Assembly (NCBI GenBank): GCA_028822575.1 | Contig: JAPKDN010000117.1 | Coordinates: forward strand, 1 to 8,218 | Direction of reading: 5' to 3' | DNA: 8,218 nucleotides | Source of the DNA: Alphaproteobacteria bacterium | GTDB lineage: Bacteria > Pseudomonadota > Alphaproteobacteria > Thalassobaculales > Thalassobaculaceae | In this document: positions 1 through 5,760 of the stretch, one piece after another | How positions within the stretch are numbered: position 1 is the stretch's first letter | How the letters are laid out: each line of letters begins with the position of its first letter | Program-made: the position numbers and the translations under genes | Notes under the pieces: generated by a model | Seen by the model: only the letters and a program-made list of their open reading frames with translations | Told to the model about the DNA's origin: nothing | The model's database searches: none

Positions 1-891
1 GTAATCCTGCAGGAAATCGGCCAGGCTGCGGACACACCCGATGACGTGATCTTTGATCTGTTTCAAGCGACCGCGTACCCAGACCAGGCGCTCGGTCGAC
101 CCGTTTTGGGTCGAGCCGACGTTGTGAGCCAGATGTCGCGGGATGCTATCGTCGATTTCGTCGACGCGAATTATGGCGGTGGCCAAATGACCTTCGCCGC
201 TGCTGGTAATGTTGATCACGATGCCCTGGTTGCCAGTGTTGAGGCCAGTTTTGGCGGTCTTCCGAACCGAACACCCGCCGCTGTTCAACCTTCCAGGTAT
301 GCTGGTGGTGAGCATCGAGAGGAGCGTGACCTGGAACAGGTGCATCTGATACTGGGTTTTCAGGGCACCAATTTCCATGATCCGGATTTTCACGCTCAGC
401 AGGTACTCTCCATGCTGTTGGGTGGCGGTATGTCGTCGCGCCTTTTTCAGGAGATCCGTGAGAAACGGGGGCTGGTCTATTCGATCTATTCCTTCACGTC
501 GGCCTATCAGGACAACGGTTTACTCGGCATCTACGCCGGTACGGGCGAGGGTCAGGTCGCCGAGCTTGTGCCGGTGGTCTGTGAGGAATTAGCAAAACTT
601 GCCGAGGCGGATCTCGAGGCCGAGGTCATCCGTTCGCGGACCCAGCTCAAATCGGGTCTGTTGATGAGCCGCGAGACAACGTCGAACCGATGCGAGCAGG
701 TGGCGCAGCACATGCTGGTCTATGGCAGGGTCATGCCGGTGGATGAGATTGTCGCCAAGGTCGACGCGGTTGACGCGGAGTCCGTACGACGGGTCGCGCG
801 GCTGCTACTCGATTCTAAGCCCACTCTGACAGCTATTGGCCCGCTCTCGCATCTTGAATCATATGACGCAATCTGTGGGCGTTTAAGCTAG
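1..891 (+). CDS. M16 family zinc peptidase (processing-peptidase-like), 5' end missing
   Basis: The frame is open from base 1 to the TAG at 889-891, giving 296 visible residues, so the start lies left of the window. A GTG at 46 is internal: the residues before it (VILQEIGQA at the edge) are family sequence. M16 peptidases cut peptides with a zinc bound by HxxEH plus a distal Glu. The HxxEH is outside the window, but Glu in VILQE (codon 13-15) fits the third zinc ligand. The second M16 domain follows, with the typical GGGMSSRLFQ-EIREKRGLVY segment (about bases 421-480), whose Arg and Tyr contact substrate in the family. This resembles the short bacterial homologues of mitochondrial processing peptidase. 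Its role is probably protein or peptide turnover. No membrane segment is visible in this part. The GNAT gene follows 101 nt downstream on the same strand. Confidence 0.93.
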   Translation, partial: VILQEIGQAADTPDDVIFDLFQATAYPDQALGRPVLGRADVVSQMSRDAIVDFVDANYGGGQMTFAAAGNVDHDALVASVEASFGGLPNRTPAAVQPSRYAGGEHREERDLEQVHLILGFQGTNFHDPDFHAQQVLSMLLGGGMSSRLFQEIREKRGLVYSIYSFTSAYQDNGLLGIYAGTGEGQVAELVPVVCEELAKLAEADLEAEVIRSRTQLKSGLLMSRETTSNRCEQVAQHMLVYGRVMPVDEIVAKVDAVDAESVRRVARLLLDSKPTLTAIGPLSHLESYDAICGRLS

Positions 892-924
892 GGAATTTTT
901 GATCTTATCCATGGGGAGTTTCAA

Positions 925-940
925 ACGCGCTTGCGCGCGT
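925..940 (+). other. Perfect 6-bp stem-loop in the M16-GNAT gap
   Basis: ACGCGC and GCGCGT pair around a TTGC loop. An outer GGAG/CTCC pairing (915-918 with 943-946) could lengthen the structure. No T-run follows, so this is not a standard intrinsic terminator. It may be a weak or factor-assisted terminator of the peptidase gene, or an mRNA stability element. The rest of the 892-992 gap shows no clear promoter. Confidence 0.35.
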
Positions 941-992
941 GGCTCCGTATTGTGCAAAATGTAAGAATTGCTGGGTTAATCGGTGAGGCAGC

Positions 993-1589
993 GTGGTCCT
1001 GACTTTTTTTCCGCCGGCGCGCGCCGAGCCTAAGATTACGCTGCCCAGGCTCTACCTGCGTCCGCCGCGGCGAGCCGATTGGGCGGATTGGGCGGAGTTG
1101 CGCGGCGAAAGTCGTGAGTTTCTGGTGCCGTGGGAACCGGCCTGGTCGGATGACGCCTTGACCAAGTCCGCCTTCCGCCGGCGACTTTCCCGTTATGCTG
1201 AGGATTGGAGCCGTGATCTCGGCTACTCCTTCTTCATTTTCAGGCGAGTCGACGACATGATCGTGGGCGGTATCAGCATCGCCAATGTCCGGCGCGGTGT
1301 CGCCCAAACCTGTTCCTTTGGTTATTGGATGGGCAAGCGTTATGCTCGAAATGGTTACATGACCGAGGCAGTGCACGGCGCCTGTGGTTTCGTTTTTGAT
1401 CAGTTATCCCTTCACCGTGTCGAGGCGGCCTGTCTGCCGAGTAATGAGCCGAGCAAGGGCGTGCTCTGTCAATCCGGGTTTCGCTATGAAGGTCTCGCCA
1501 AGCGATATCTGAAGATCAACGGTACCTGGCAGGATCATATGCAGTTCGCTCTGCTGCGCGAGGAGTTTTACCCGAACCTTGGCGATTAG
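993..1589 (+). CDS. GNAT N-acetyltransferase, RimJ-type
   Basis: A 198-residue single-domain protein that moves an acetyl group from acetyl-CoA to an amine. In the RimJ/RimL group this is often a protein N-terminus, but the substrate cannot be told here. The segment GYWMGKRYARNGYMTEAV (about 110-127) holds the Arg-x-x-Gly-type acetyl-CoA loop. HRVEA (141-145), the N151/S154 pair and SGFRYEG (161-167) followed by a W-x-D-H near 179-182 are the usual C-terminal RimJ pattern. The GTG at 993 is the first possible start because TGA at 984-986 lies in frame just upstream. GAGG at 985-988 gives a ribosome binding site with a short 4-nt spacer. An ADW-ADW repeat at residues 28-33 comes from a 9-nt tandem duplication at 1077-1094. 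It is probably cytoplasmic and may be cotranscribed with the peptidase. Confidence 0.9.
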   Translation: MVLTFFPPARAEPKITLPRLYLRPPRRADWADWAELRGESREFLVPWEPAWSDDALTKSAFRRRLSRYAEDWSRDLGYSFFIFRRVDDMIVGGISIANVRRGVAQTCSFGYWMGKRYARNGYMTEAVHGACGFVFDQLSLHRVEAACLPSNEPSKGVLCQSGFRYEGLAKRYLKINGTWQDHMQFALLREEFYPNLGD

Positions 1590-1614
1590 GCGCGCCGCGC
1601 ATCTGTAACGCGAT

Positions 1615-1637
1615 AACCGGTTCTGGAAGAACGGTTT
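1615..1637 (+). terminator. Possible weak terminator after the GNAT gene
   Basis: AACCG pairs with CGGTT and TTCT with AGAA around a GGA loop, with one bulged G at 1620. This makes 9 base pairs, 25 nt after the GNAT stop. Only three T's (1635-1637) follow, two of them inside the stem, so termination would be weak. The position, between an apparent housekeeping pair and a separately equipped metabolic gene, fits a transcription boundary. Confidence 0.35.
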
Positions 1638-1659
1638 CGTCTGGACCATCGGTGGACTC

Positions 1660-1669
1660 TGGTCGACCA
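1660..1669 (+). promoter_or_regulatory. 10-bp perfect palindrome upstream of the enolase-superfamily gene
   Basis: TGGTCGACCA is a perfect palindrome 29 nt before the start at 1699. A GACCA at 1644-1648 gives a second half-site pairing with TGGTC at 1660-1664. It could be an operator in the leader of this gene. The core contains the TCGACC half-site also found in the inverted repeat at 6974-6991, but TCGAC-like words are common in this DNA, so the match is weak. Confidence 0.25.
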
Positions 1670-1698
1670 TTCTTTCCGAACTGTTCAGGAGCCCGACC

Positions 1699-2808
1699 AT
1701 GAAAATCGATGACGTCAGCCTGACCCTTTTCAAATGGGATGACATTCCCACCACCAAATATCACGCCGGTTCGGGTAATTCCTCCGGCGAGACCACGCTA
1801 GGCTTGCTGACCGTCCGCACCGATGATGGGATCGAGGGCCATGCCTTTTTGGGCTCGGCCACTTTTAGCGCCGAGGTGGATTGCCGAGGTCTGACCCGAA
1901 CCCTTAAGCCGATCCTGATGGACCAGGATCCGCTGGACCGAGAGCGCTTGTACCAGGCGATGTGGAAGCGCAACCGGACGACCACAACCCGCTCCATCGG
2001 GGCCGTGGATATCGCGCTCTATGATATCGCGGCCAAGGCGGCCGGTTTGCCGCTGTATAAACTCCTCGGCGGATATCGGGAATCGATCCCGGCCTATGCC
2101 TCCTCGGCGGTGCTGCCGTCGCGGGAGGCTTATGCGGAACAGGCGGTACAATTCAAGGAAGACGGCTGGGCGGCGTACAAGATCCATCCACCGGCGGTCT
2201 GGCGCGAGGATATCGAGGTTTGCCGGGCGGTCCGCGAGGCGGTCGGCGACGACTATGACATCATGCTCGATTCAACCTGGAGCTATACCTACGACCACGC
2301 GATCAAGGTCGGTCGGGCGATCGAGGAAATGAATTTTTACTGGTATGAGGACCCGCTGGCCGATGACGACCTGATGGGCTGTATCAAACTACGCGAGAAA
2401 CTATCGATCCCGCTGATGGCGACGGAGTACTCCCCCGGCGGCTTCACCAATTACGTACCCTGGATCCTCAACAAGGCGACGGACTATCTGCGCGGCGACG
2501 TGGCGGTGAAGGGCGGAATAACGGCATTGCTCAAGACGGCGCATCTCGCCGAGGCCTTTGGGATGAATTACGAGATCCACCATGGTGGCAACTCTCTGAA
2601 CAATTGGGCTAATCTGCACGTCATCCTGGCGATCAAGAACACCACCTATTTCGAGGTTTTGTTGCCATCTGGCGCGCAGAAATACGGCATCATCGATGAT
2701 TTGACGCCGGATTTCTCGGGCATGATCCACGCACCGACCGAGCCTGGTTTGGGGGCGAAGATCGATTTCGATTTGATCAAGGCGAAGACGGTCGAGGTGT
2801 TGCGGTAA
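1699..2808 (+). CDS. Mandelate racemase/muconate lactonizing family enzyme (enolase superfamily)
   Basis: A 369-residue protein, full length for the family: N-terminal capping domain (about 1-125), then the (beta/alpha)7-beta barrel. Enolase-superfamily enzymes remove a proton alpha to a carboxylate and stabilise the enolate on Mg2+. The metal ligands are Asp191 (MLDSTW), Glu217 (YWYEDP) and Glu243 (ATEYSP), each 26 residues apart, the same spacing as D195, E221 and E247 of mandelate racemase. Asp267 and His294, 27 apart, match its D270-H297 dyad, and Glu319 fits its E317. This places it in the mandelate racemase subgroup, mostly acid-sugar dehydratases and racemases. The usual KxK base motif reads Lys161-Ile-His163, so the second Lys is replaced by His. 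AGGAG at 1687-1691, 7 nt before ATG, fixes the start. Substrate unknown. It converges on the minus-strand operon, and a functional link is inferred from position only. Confidence 0.94.
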   Translation: MKIDDVSLTLFKWDDIPTTKYHAGSGNSSGETTLGLLTVRTDDGIEGHAFLGSATFSAEVDCRGLTRTLKPILMDQDPLDRERLYQAMWKRNRTTTTRSIGAVDIALYDIAAKAAGLPLYKLLGGYRESIPAYASSAVLPSREAYAEQAVQFKEDGWAAYKIHPPAVWREDIEVCRAVREAVGDDYDIMLDSTWSYTYDHAIKVGRAIEEMNFYWYEDPLADDDLMGCIKLREKLSIPLMATEYSPGGFTNYVPWILNKATDYLRGDVAVKGGITALLKTAHLAEAFGMNYEIHHGGNSLNNWANLHVILAIKNTTYFEVLLPSGAQKYGIIDDLTPDFSGMIHAPTEPGLGAKIDFDLIKAKTVEVLR

Positions 2809-2900
2809 GAGGTTGGTGGCGGCGGTCTGCCCACACGCGTCATGGGGCACCTGACCCGTGAAGACCCGGTTTCGGTTTATAGGGACCCCAGCCCTCGTTC

Positions 2901-2941
2901 GGTTCGCCTAACCCCATCGAAAGACGGGGAGGCGAACCTTT
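2901..2941 (+). terminator. Long hairpin between convergent genes
   Basis: GGTTCGCCT (2901-2909) pairs with AGGCGAACC (2930-2938), an AA bulge follows, CCCC (2912-2915) pairs with GGGG (2926-2929), and TC/GA close a GAAA tetraloop at 2919-2922. About 15 base pairs form. TTT follows on the plus strand, so it best serves the enolase-superfamily gene that ends 92 nt upstream. On the minus strand no T-run follows, so it would only weakly end the operon. The remainder of the 2809-2963 gap shows no gene. Confidence 0.6.
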
Positions 2942-2963
2942 GTGCAACAAAACCAGATGGCCT

Positions 2964-4016
2964 TCAGCCGGCGGCGACGGAGTAAATGTCCTTTACTTCG
3001 CCCGGAAGCGATATTTCCGCCCAGGTCTCGCCACCATCGGTGGTGCCGAAGATCTCACCGTTATAGCGGGCGCCGATATAGACCTGATCGGGGTCGGAAG
3101 TGTGCAGGCCGACGGACATGATCGTGCCATGTACCTGGACCTTGTCGAAGCGATGCCAACTCTCGCCACTATCGGTACTCCGATAGACGCCGCCATCATG
3201 GCTCGCGGCGGCGACGGATAGCGCCGAGTAGAGCGTGTTCGGGTCATGCGGCGAGGCTTTGACGTCACGGCCATAGGTGGTCGGAGAAAACCGCTTCATC
3301 TCCATGTCCTCCCAGGTTTGGCCGCCGTCACGGGTGCGAAACAGGCCCATACGGCAGGCGATGATCGCGGCGTCCGGGTCGCCCTGGCTGATGGTGATCG
3401 CGTGACCGTCCAGCATGCCCTCGGCGTTGGTTTCCTTCTGAACGATCTGGCTACGCAGATGCGGCAAATCGGAGAGCCGGATCAGATCATCGGTCAGATC
3501 CTCCCAGCTTTCGCCGCCATCCATGGTCCGCATGGCGCCGGCGATCTCTAGCGCCGCGTAAATCTCGTTCGGTTTGCCGGGTGTTTGGGCCATGCGCATG
3601 ACCCGAGGCTGGAACGGCCCCTTGCAGCGTTCCTCGATGCCCGGGTTCGGCAGCTTGCGCCAGCTTTCGCCGCGATCGTCGGAGCGAAAGACATTGATCG
3701 GCGAGGCGCCGGCATACATCCGGTCGGGATTATCGTCGGAGACAAGAAAGCTCCAGACCTGCATGCCTTCATCGGGGAAATCGGTGCGCTGAAAATTTTC
3801 ACCATGGTCATTACTGCGCCAAATCCCGTCCGAGGTGCCGGCAAGTACCAGGCTCGGGTCAGCGGGGTGTACGAAGACCGAGAATGTTTCCAACGCGCTA
3901 AAGACATGTTGCCATTCGCCACCGGCGGTTGGACGACGAAAGATACCCACCTTGCCGGCCGCTTCGCGGCGGCCGACATAGCCGGCGAGGCCTACGTAGA
4001 TGTTTGATTGAGACAT
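2964..4016 (-). CDS. Asp-box (BNR/sortilin-like) beta-propeller protein
   Basis: A 350-residue protein built almost wholly from propeller repeats. Asp boxes (S/T-x-D-x-G-x-T/S-W) lie at residues 68-75, 112-119, 164-171, 228-235, 280-287 and 325-332. A degenerate one near 29-35 (GGEW) makes seven, which suggests a seven-bladed propeller. Such domains occur in sialidases, VPS10/sortilin and YCF48-like assembly factors. The Asp box itself is structural, so it does not show an activity. No sialidase Arg triad or FRIP motif was recognised. There is no signal peptide or membrane segment (N-terminus MSQSNIYVGLAG), so it is predicted cytoplasmic. GGAGG at 4021-4025, 4 nt before ATG, supports the start. 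It is last in the operon, 57 nt after the amidohydrolase, with a hairpin in that gap. Possible roles are scaffold, ligand binding or a lactonase-like hydrolase; none is shown. Confidence 0.87.
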   Translation of the reverse strand: MSQSNIYVGLAGYVGRREAAGKVGIFRRPTAGGEWQHVFSALETFSVFVHPADPSLVLAGTSDGIWRSNDHGENFQRTDFPDEGMQVWSFLVSDDNPDRMYAGASPINVFRSDDRGESWRKLPNPGIEERCKGPFQPRVMRMAQTPGKPNEIYAALEIAGAMRTMDGGESWEDLTDDLIRLSDLPHLRSQIVQKETNAEGMLDGHAITISQGDPDAAIIACRMGLFRTRDGGQTWEDMEMKRFSPTTYGRDVKASPHDPNTLYSALSVAAASHDGGVYRSTDSGESWHRFDKVQVHGTIMSVGLHTSDPDQVYIGARYNGEIFGTTDGGETWAEISLPGEVKDIYSVAAG

Positions 4017-4031
4017 GGAACCTCCAGGGTA

Positions 4032-4059
4032 ATCCGGCAGCCAGGCAATGGCGCCGGAT
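4032..4059 (-). promoter_or_regulatory. Intercistronic hairpin just upstream of the propeller ribosome binding site
   Basis: ATCCGGC (4032-4038) pairs with GCCGGAT (4053-4059), and GCCA (4040-4043) pairs with TGGC (4049-4052), with one bulged A at 4039 and a 5-nt loop. In the mRNA the 11-bp stem ends 6 nt before the GGAGG of the propeller gene. No T-run follows, so it is probably not an intrinsic terminator. It may stabilise or process the transcript, or lower expression of the last gene. Confidence 0.5.
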
Positions 4060-4073
4060 GGGTAGTGGCAAAA

Positions 4074-5285
4074 TCAGGTTTTCATGTACTTGTCTGGCAC
4101 GTCCATGCCCAGAAATCTCGCGGCGTTGAGGCCGAGGATCTTGGCGCGTTGGTCGTCTTTTAACATCGGCATGGTGCGCTCGATCGCTTCCGCTGAATGC
4201 GGCCAGGTCCCTTCGTGATGCGGGTAGTCATTGGCCCACATGAACTGGTCGACAAGGTTGTAACGTTCTGCCAGATGCAGGCCCGCCGGATCTTCCTGGA
4301 ATGTCGAAAAGCCATGTGCGCGGAAGTAGTCGCTAGGCAGACCCTGAAGTTTTGGACGCACCCACATGTGATGCTTGCGATAGGCCTCGTCCATGGCGTC
4401 CAGCAGCCAGGGAACCCAACCGATGCCGGCCTCGACGGTGGCGAAACGCAGGCCGGGGAATTTCTCCAAAACGCCAGACGCGCAAAGGTTGGCCACCGGC
4501 TCGATGGTTGGCGAAAGGGAATGGCTTACATAGTTGATCACCGCCCCGCCATTGCCCCGGGCGGCCCGCGGGTCTCTTCCGGTCGAGACGTGAAAGGTGA
4601 AGGGCATCCCCACTTCCTCGATCAAGGCCCACATCGGGTCGAAATGCGGCAGATTATAGTTCACATGGTCGACGTCATGGCCGCCCCACATCGGTTTGCA
4701 GGGCATGGAGAGCACCCGGAAGCCCATCTTGGCCACGCGTTCGATCTCGGCCATGGTGCCTTCCAGATCGCCGGTGGCGACCGAGGCGACGGGTACCATG
4801 CTGTCCTTGTGCGGCCCGAACTGCTCCCAAGCCCAGTCGTTCCAGACCGCGCATTGCGCGTTGGCGAAGACCGGGTCTGGGGTGGCCCACATCGCCAGTC
4901 CCTTGTTTGGGAAGATGATCTCCATGTCGATGCCGTCTGCCGTGTTGTCCCTTAGCCGGTCAAGCGGGTCGGCGCCGGCCTTGGAGCGCACCCAATCCTC
5001 GCCCTCGAAGCTCATCACCCGAACCCGGTCGGGGCGATAACCCTCGCAATAGCGCCACTGGACGCCCTTTTCGTCGGTGATGATCCTGGGTACCCGCTCG
5101 CGATATTTAGCGTCGATCCGTTTCTCCCACAGATCCGGCGGCTCGTTGGCGTGACAGTCGGTGGAGACCATGAAGTATTTGTTCGCGTCATCGGCGCGCG
5201 AGGTGCGCGACCAACCTTCACGGCCAGGAGTTTCCAGGCGCCAAAAATTCGGTTCGTTGATAGGGGTTTCGGCTAGATCTGCCAT
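4074..5285 (-). CDS. Amidohydrolase-2 family metal-dependent hydrolase/decarboxylase
   Basis: A 403-residue TIM-barrel protein of the amidohydrolase-2 (ACMSD-related) group, whose members hydrolyse C-N or C-C bonds or decarboxylate acids using one divalent metal. Candidate metal and catalytic residues are Asp43-x-His45-x-x-Glu48 (STDCHANEPP) at the end of strand 1, His232 (FTFHVS), Glu285 (VEAGIGW) and Asp353 followed by His356/His357 (ANDYPHHEGTWP). The first motif is D-x-H rather than the H-x-H of ACMSD. A hydrophilic extension of about 36 residues precedes the barrel. The frame runs further upstream, but ATG at 5285 is chosen because AAGGAG (5293-5298) lies 7 nt before it and MADLAE begins a sensible protein; the upstream part would overlap the DUF35 gene. 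No signal peptide, so cytoplasmic. Third in the operon, 37 nt after DUF35, which suggests it acts on a product of, or precursor to, the thiolase-like/DUF35 step. The substrate is unknown. Confidence 0.92.
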   Translation of the reverse strand: MADLAETPINEPNFWRLETPGREGWSRTSRADDANKYFMVSTDCHANEPPDLWEKRIDAKYRERVPRIITDEKGVQWRYCEGYRPDRVRVMSFEGEDWVRSKAGADPLDRLRDNTADGIDMEIIFPNKGLAMWATPDPVFANAQCAVWNDWAWEQFGPHKDSMVPVASVATGDLEGTMAEIERVAKMGFRVLSMPCKPMWGGHDVDHVNYNLPHFDPMWALIEEVGMPFTFHVSTGRDPRAARGNGGAVINYVSHSLSPTIEPVANLCASGVLEKFPGLRFATVEAGIGWVPWLLDAMDEAYRKHHMWVRPKLQGLPSDYFRAHGFSTFQEDPAGLHLAERYNLVDQFMWANDYPHHEGTWPHSAEAIERTMPMLKDDQRAKILGLNAARFLGMDVPDKYMKT

Positions 5286-5322
5286 GGCTTGTCTCCTTGT
5301 CGCGTATCGCTTGCCCAGCGTG

Positions 5323-5760
5323 TCAGAATCGCCGCCACTGAACCAGTGTATAGGGATTATCGCGGTCGTCATGGGGCTCGAACACCGCCTCGACCTCGGC
5401 ACCGATCGGCACCTCCTGCTTGGGATCGCCCAAAAGATTGCCGATCATTCTGATGTTGTCGGCGCCGGGCAGCTCCACCAACACGACGATGTAGGGGCCA
5501 TGATCCTTGAGGGCCGGGTGGACCGGATGCCAGACGCGCTCCCAACTGTAGATCCGTCCCTTGCCCTCGACCTTCGTCCAATCCAAGTTGAAGGAGTGGC
5601 ATTGATGGCAGATCCATTCGGGGCCCCAGACCCATGTCTGGCATGCTCGGCAGCGCTGAACCATGAGCGCGTCGCGCCGGGTACCCTCCCAATAGGGTGT
5701 CGACAGCCCGTCGCTTTCCGGTGTCGGCGCCGGCATGCCGTGTGGCAGATAGGTCGTCAT
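5323..5760 (-). CDS. DUF35 zinc-ribbon/OB-fold protein, partner of the thiolase-like protein
   Basis: A 145-residue protein: N-terminal helical part, a rubredoxin-like zinc ribbon with Cys37, Cys40, Cys51 and Cys54 (CxxC-x10-CxxC), then an OB fold (about 65-135). DUF35 proteins bind acyl-CoA substrates or stabilise thiolase-like partners, for example with Ltp2-type aldolases and acetoacetyl-CoA-forming archaeal thiolase/HMG-CoA synthase complexes. The start ATG at 5760 overlaps the upstream stop as ATGA (5757-5760). GGAGG at 5768-5772, 7 nt before it, lies inside the thiolase-like gene. An in-frame extension to 5916 is only a shadow reading inside that gene. The overlap predicts translational coupling and a fixed ratio of the two products, as expected for complex subunits. 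Confidence 0.93.
   Translation of the reverse strand: MTTYLPHGMPAPTPESDGLSTPYWEGTRRDALMVQRCRACQTWVWGPEWICHQCHSFNLDWTKVEGKGRIYSWERVWHPVHPALKDHGPYIVVLVELPGADNIRMIGNLLGDPKQEVPIGAEVEAVFEPHDDRDNPYTLVQWRRF

Noticed and set aside
46..891. GTG at 46 as the start of the M16 peptidase
   Set aside because: The frame is open to base 1 and the 15 codons before it are conserved M16 sequence including a likely zinc-ligand Glu, so the gene is truncated by the window edge.
950..980. TTGTGC ... GTTAAT as a promoter for the GNAT gene
   Set aside because: The matches to consensus are poor, the spacing of 19 nt is long, and the start of transcription would fall on or after the ribosome site.
4197..4955. Long plus-strand frame of 252 codons opposite the amidohydrolase
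   Set aside because: It is antisense to a well-supported gene, with no domain motif. Long antisense frames are expected in G+C-rich coding DNA.
5286..5402. 39-residue N-terminal extension of the amidohydrolase
   Set aside because: It overlaps the DUF35 gene, while ATG at 5285 has a good ribosome site at the right spacing.
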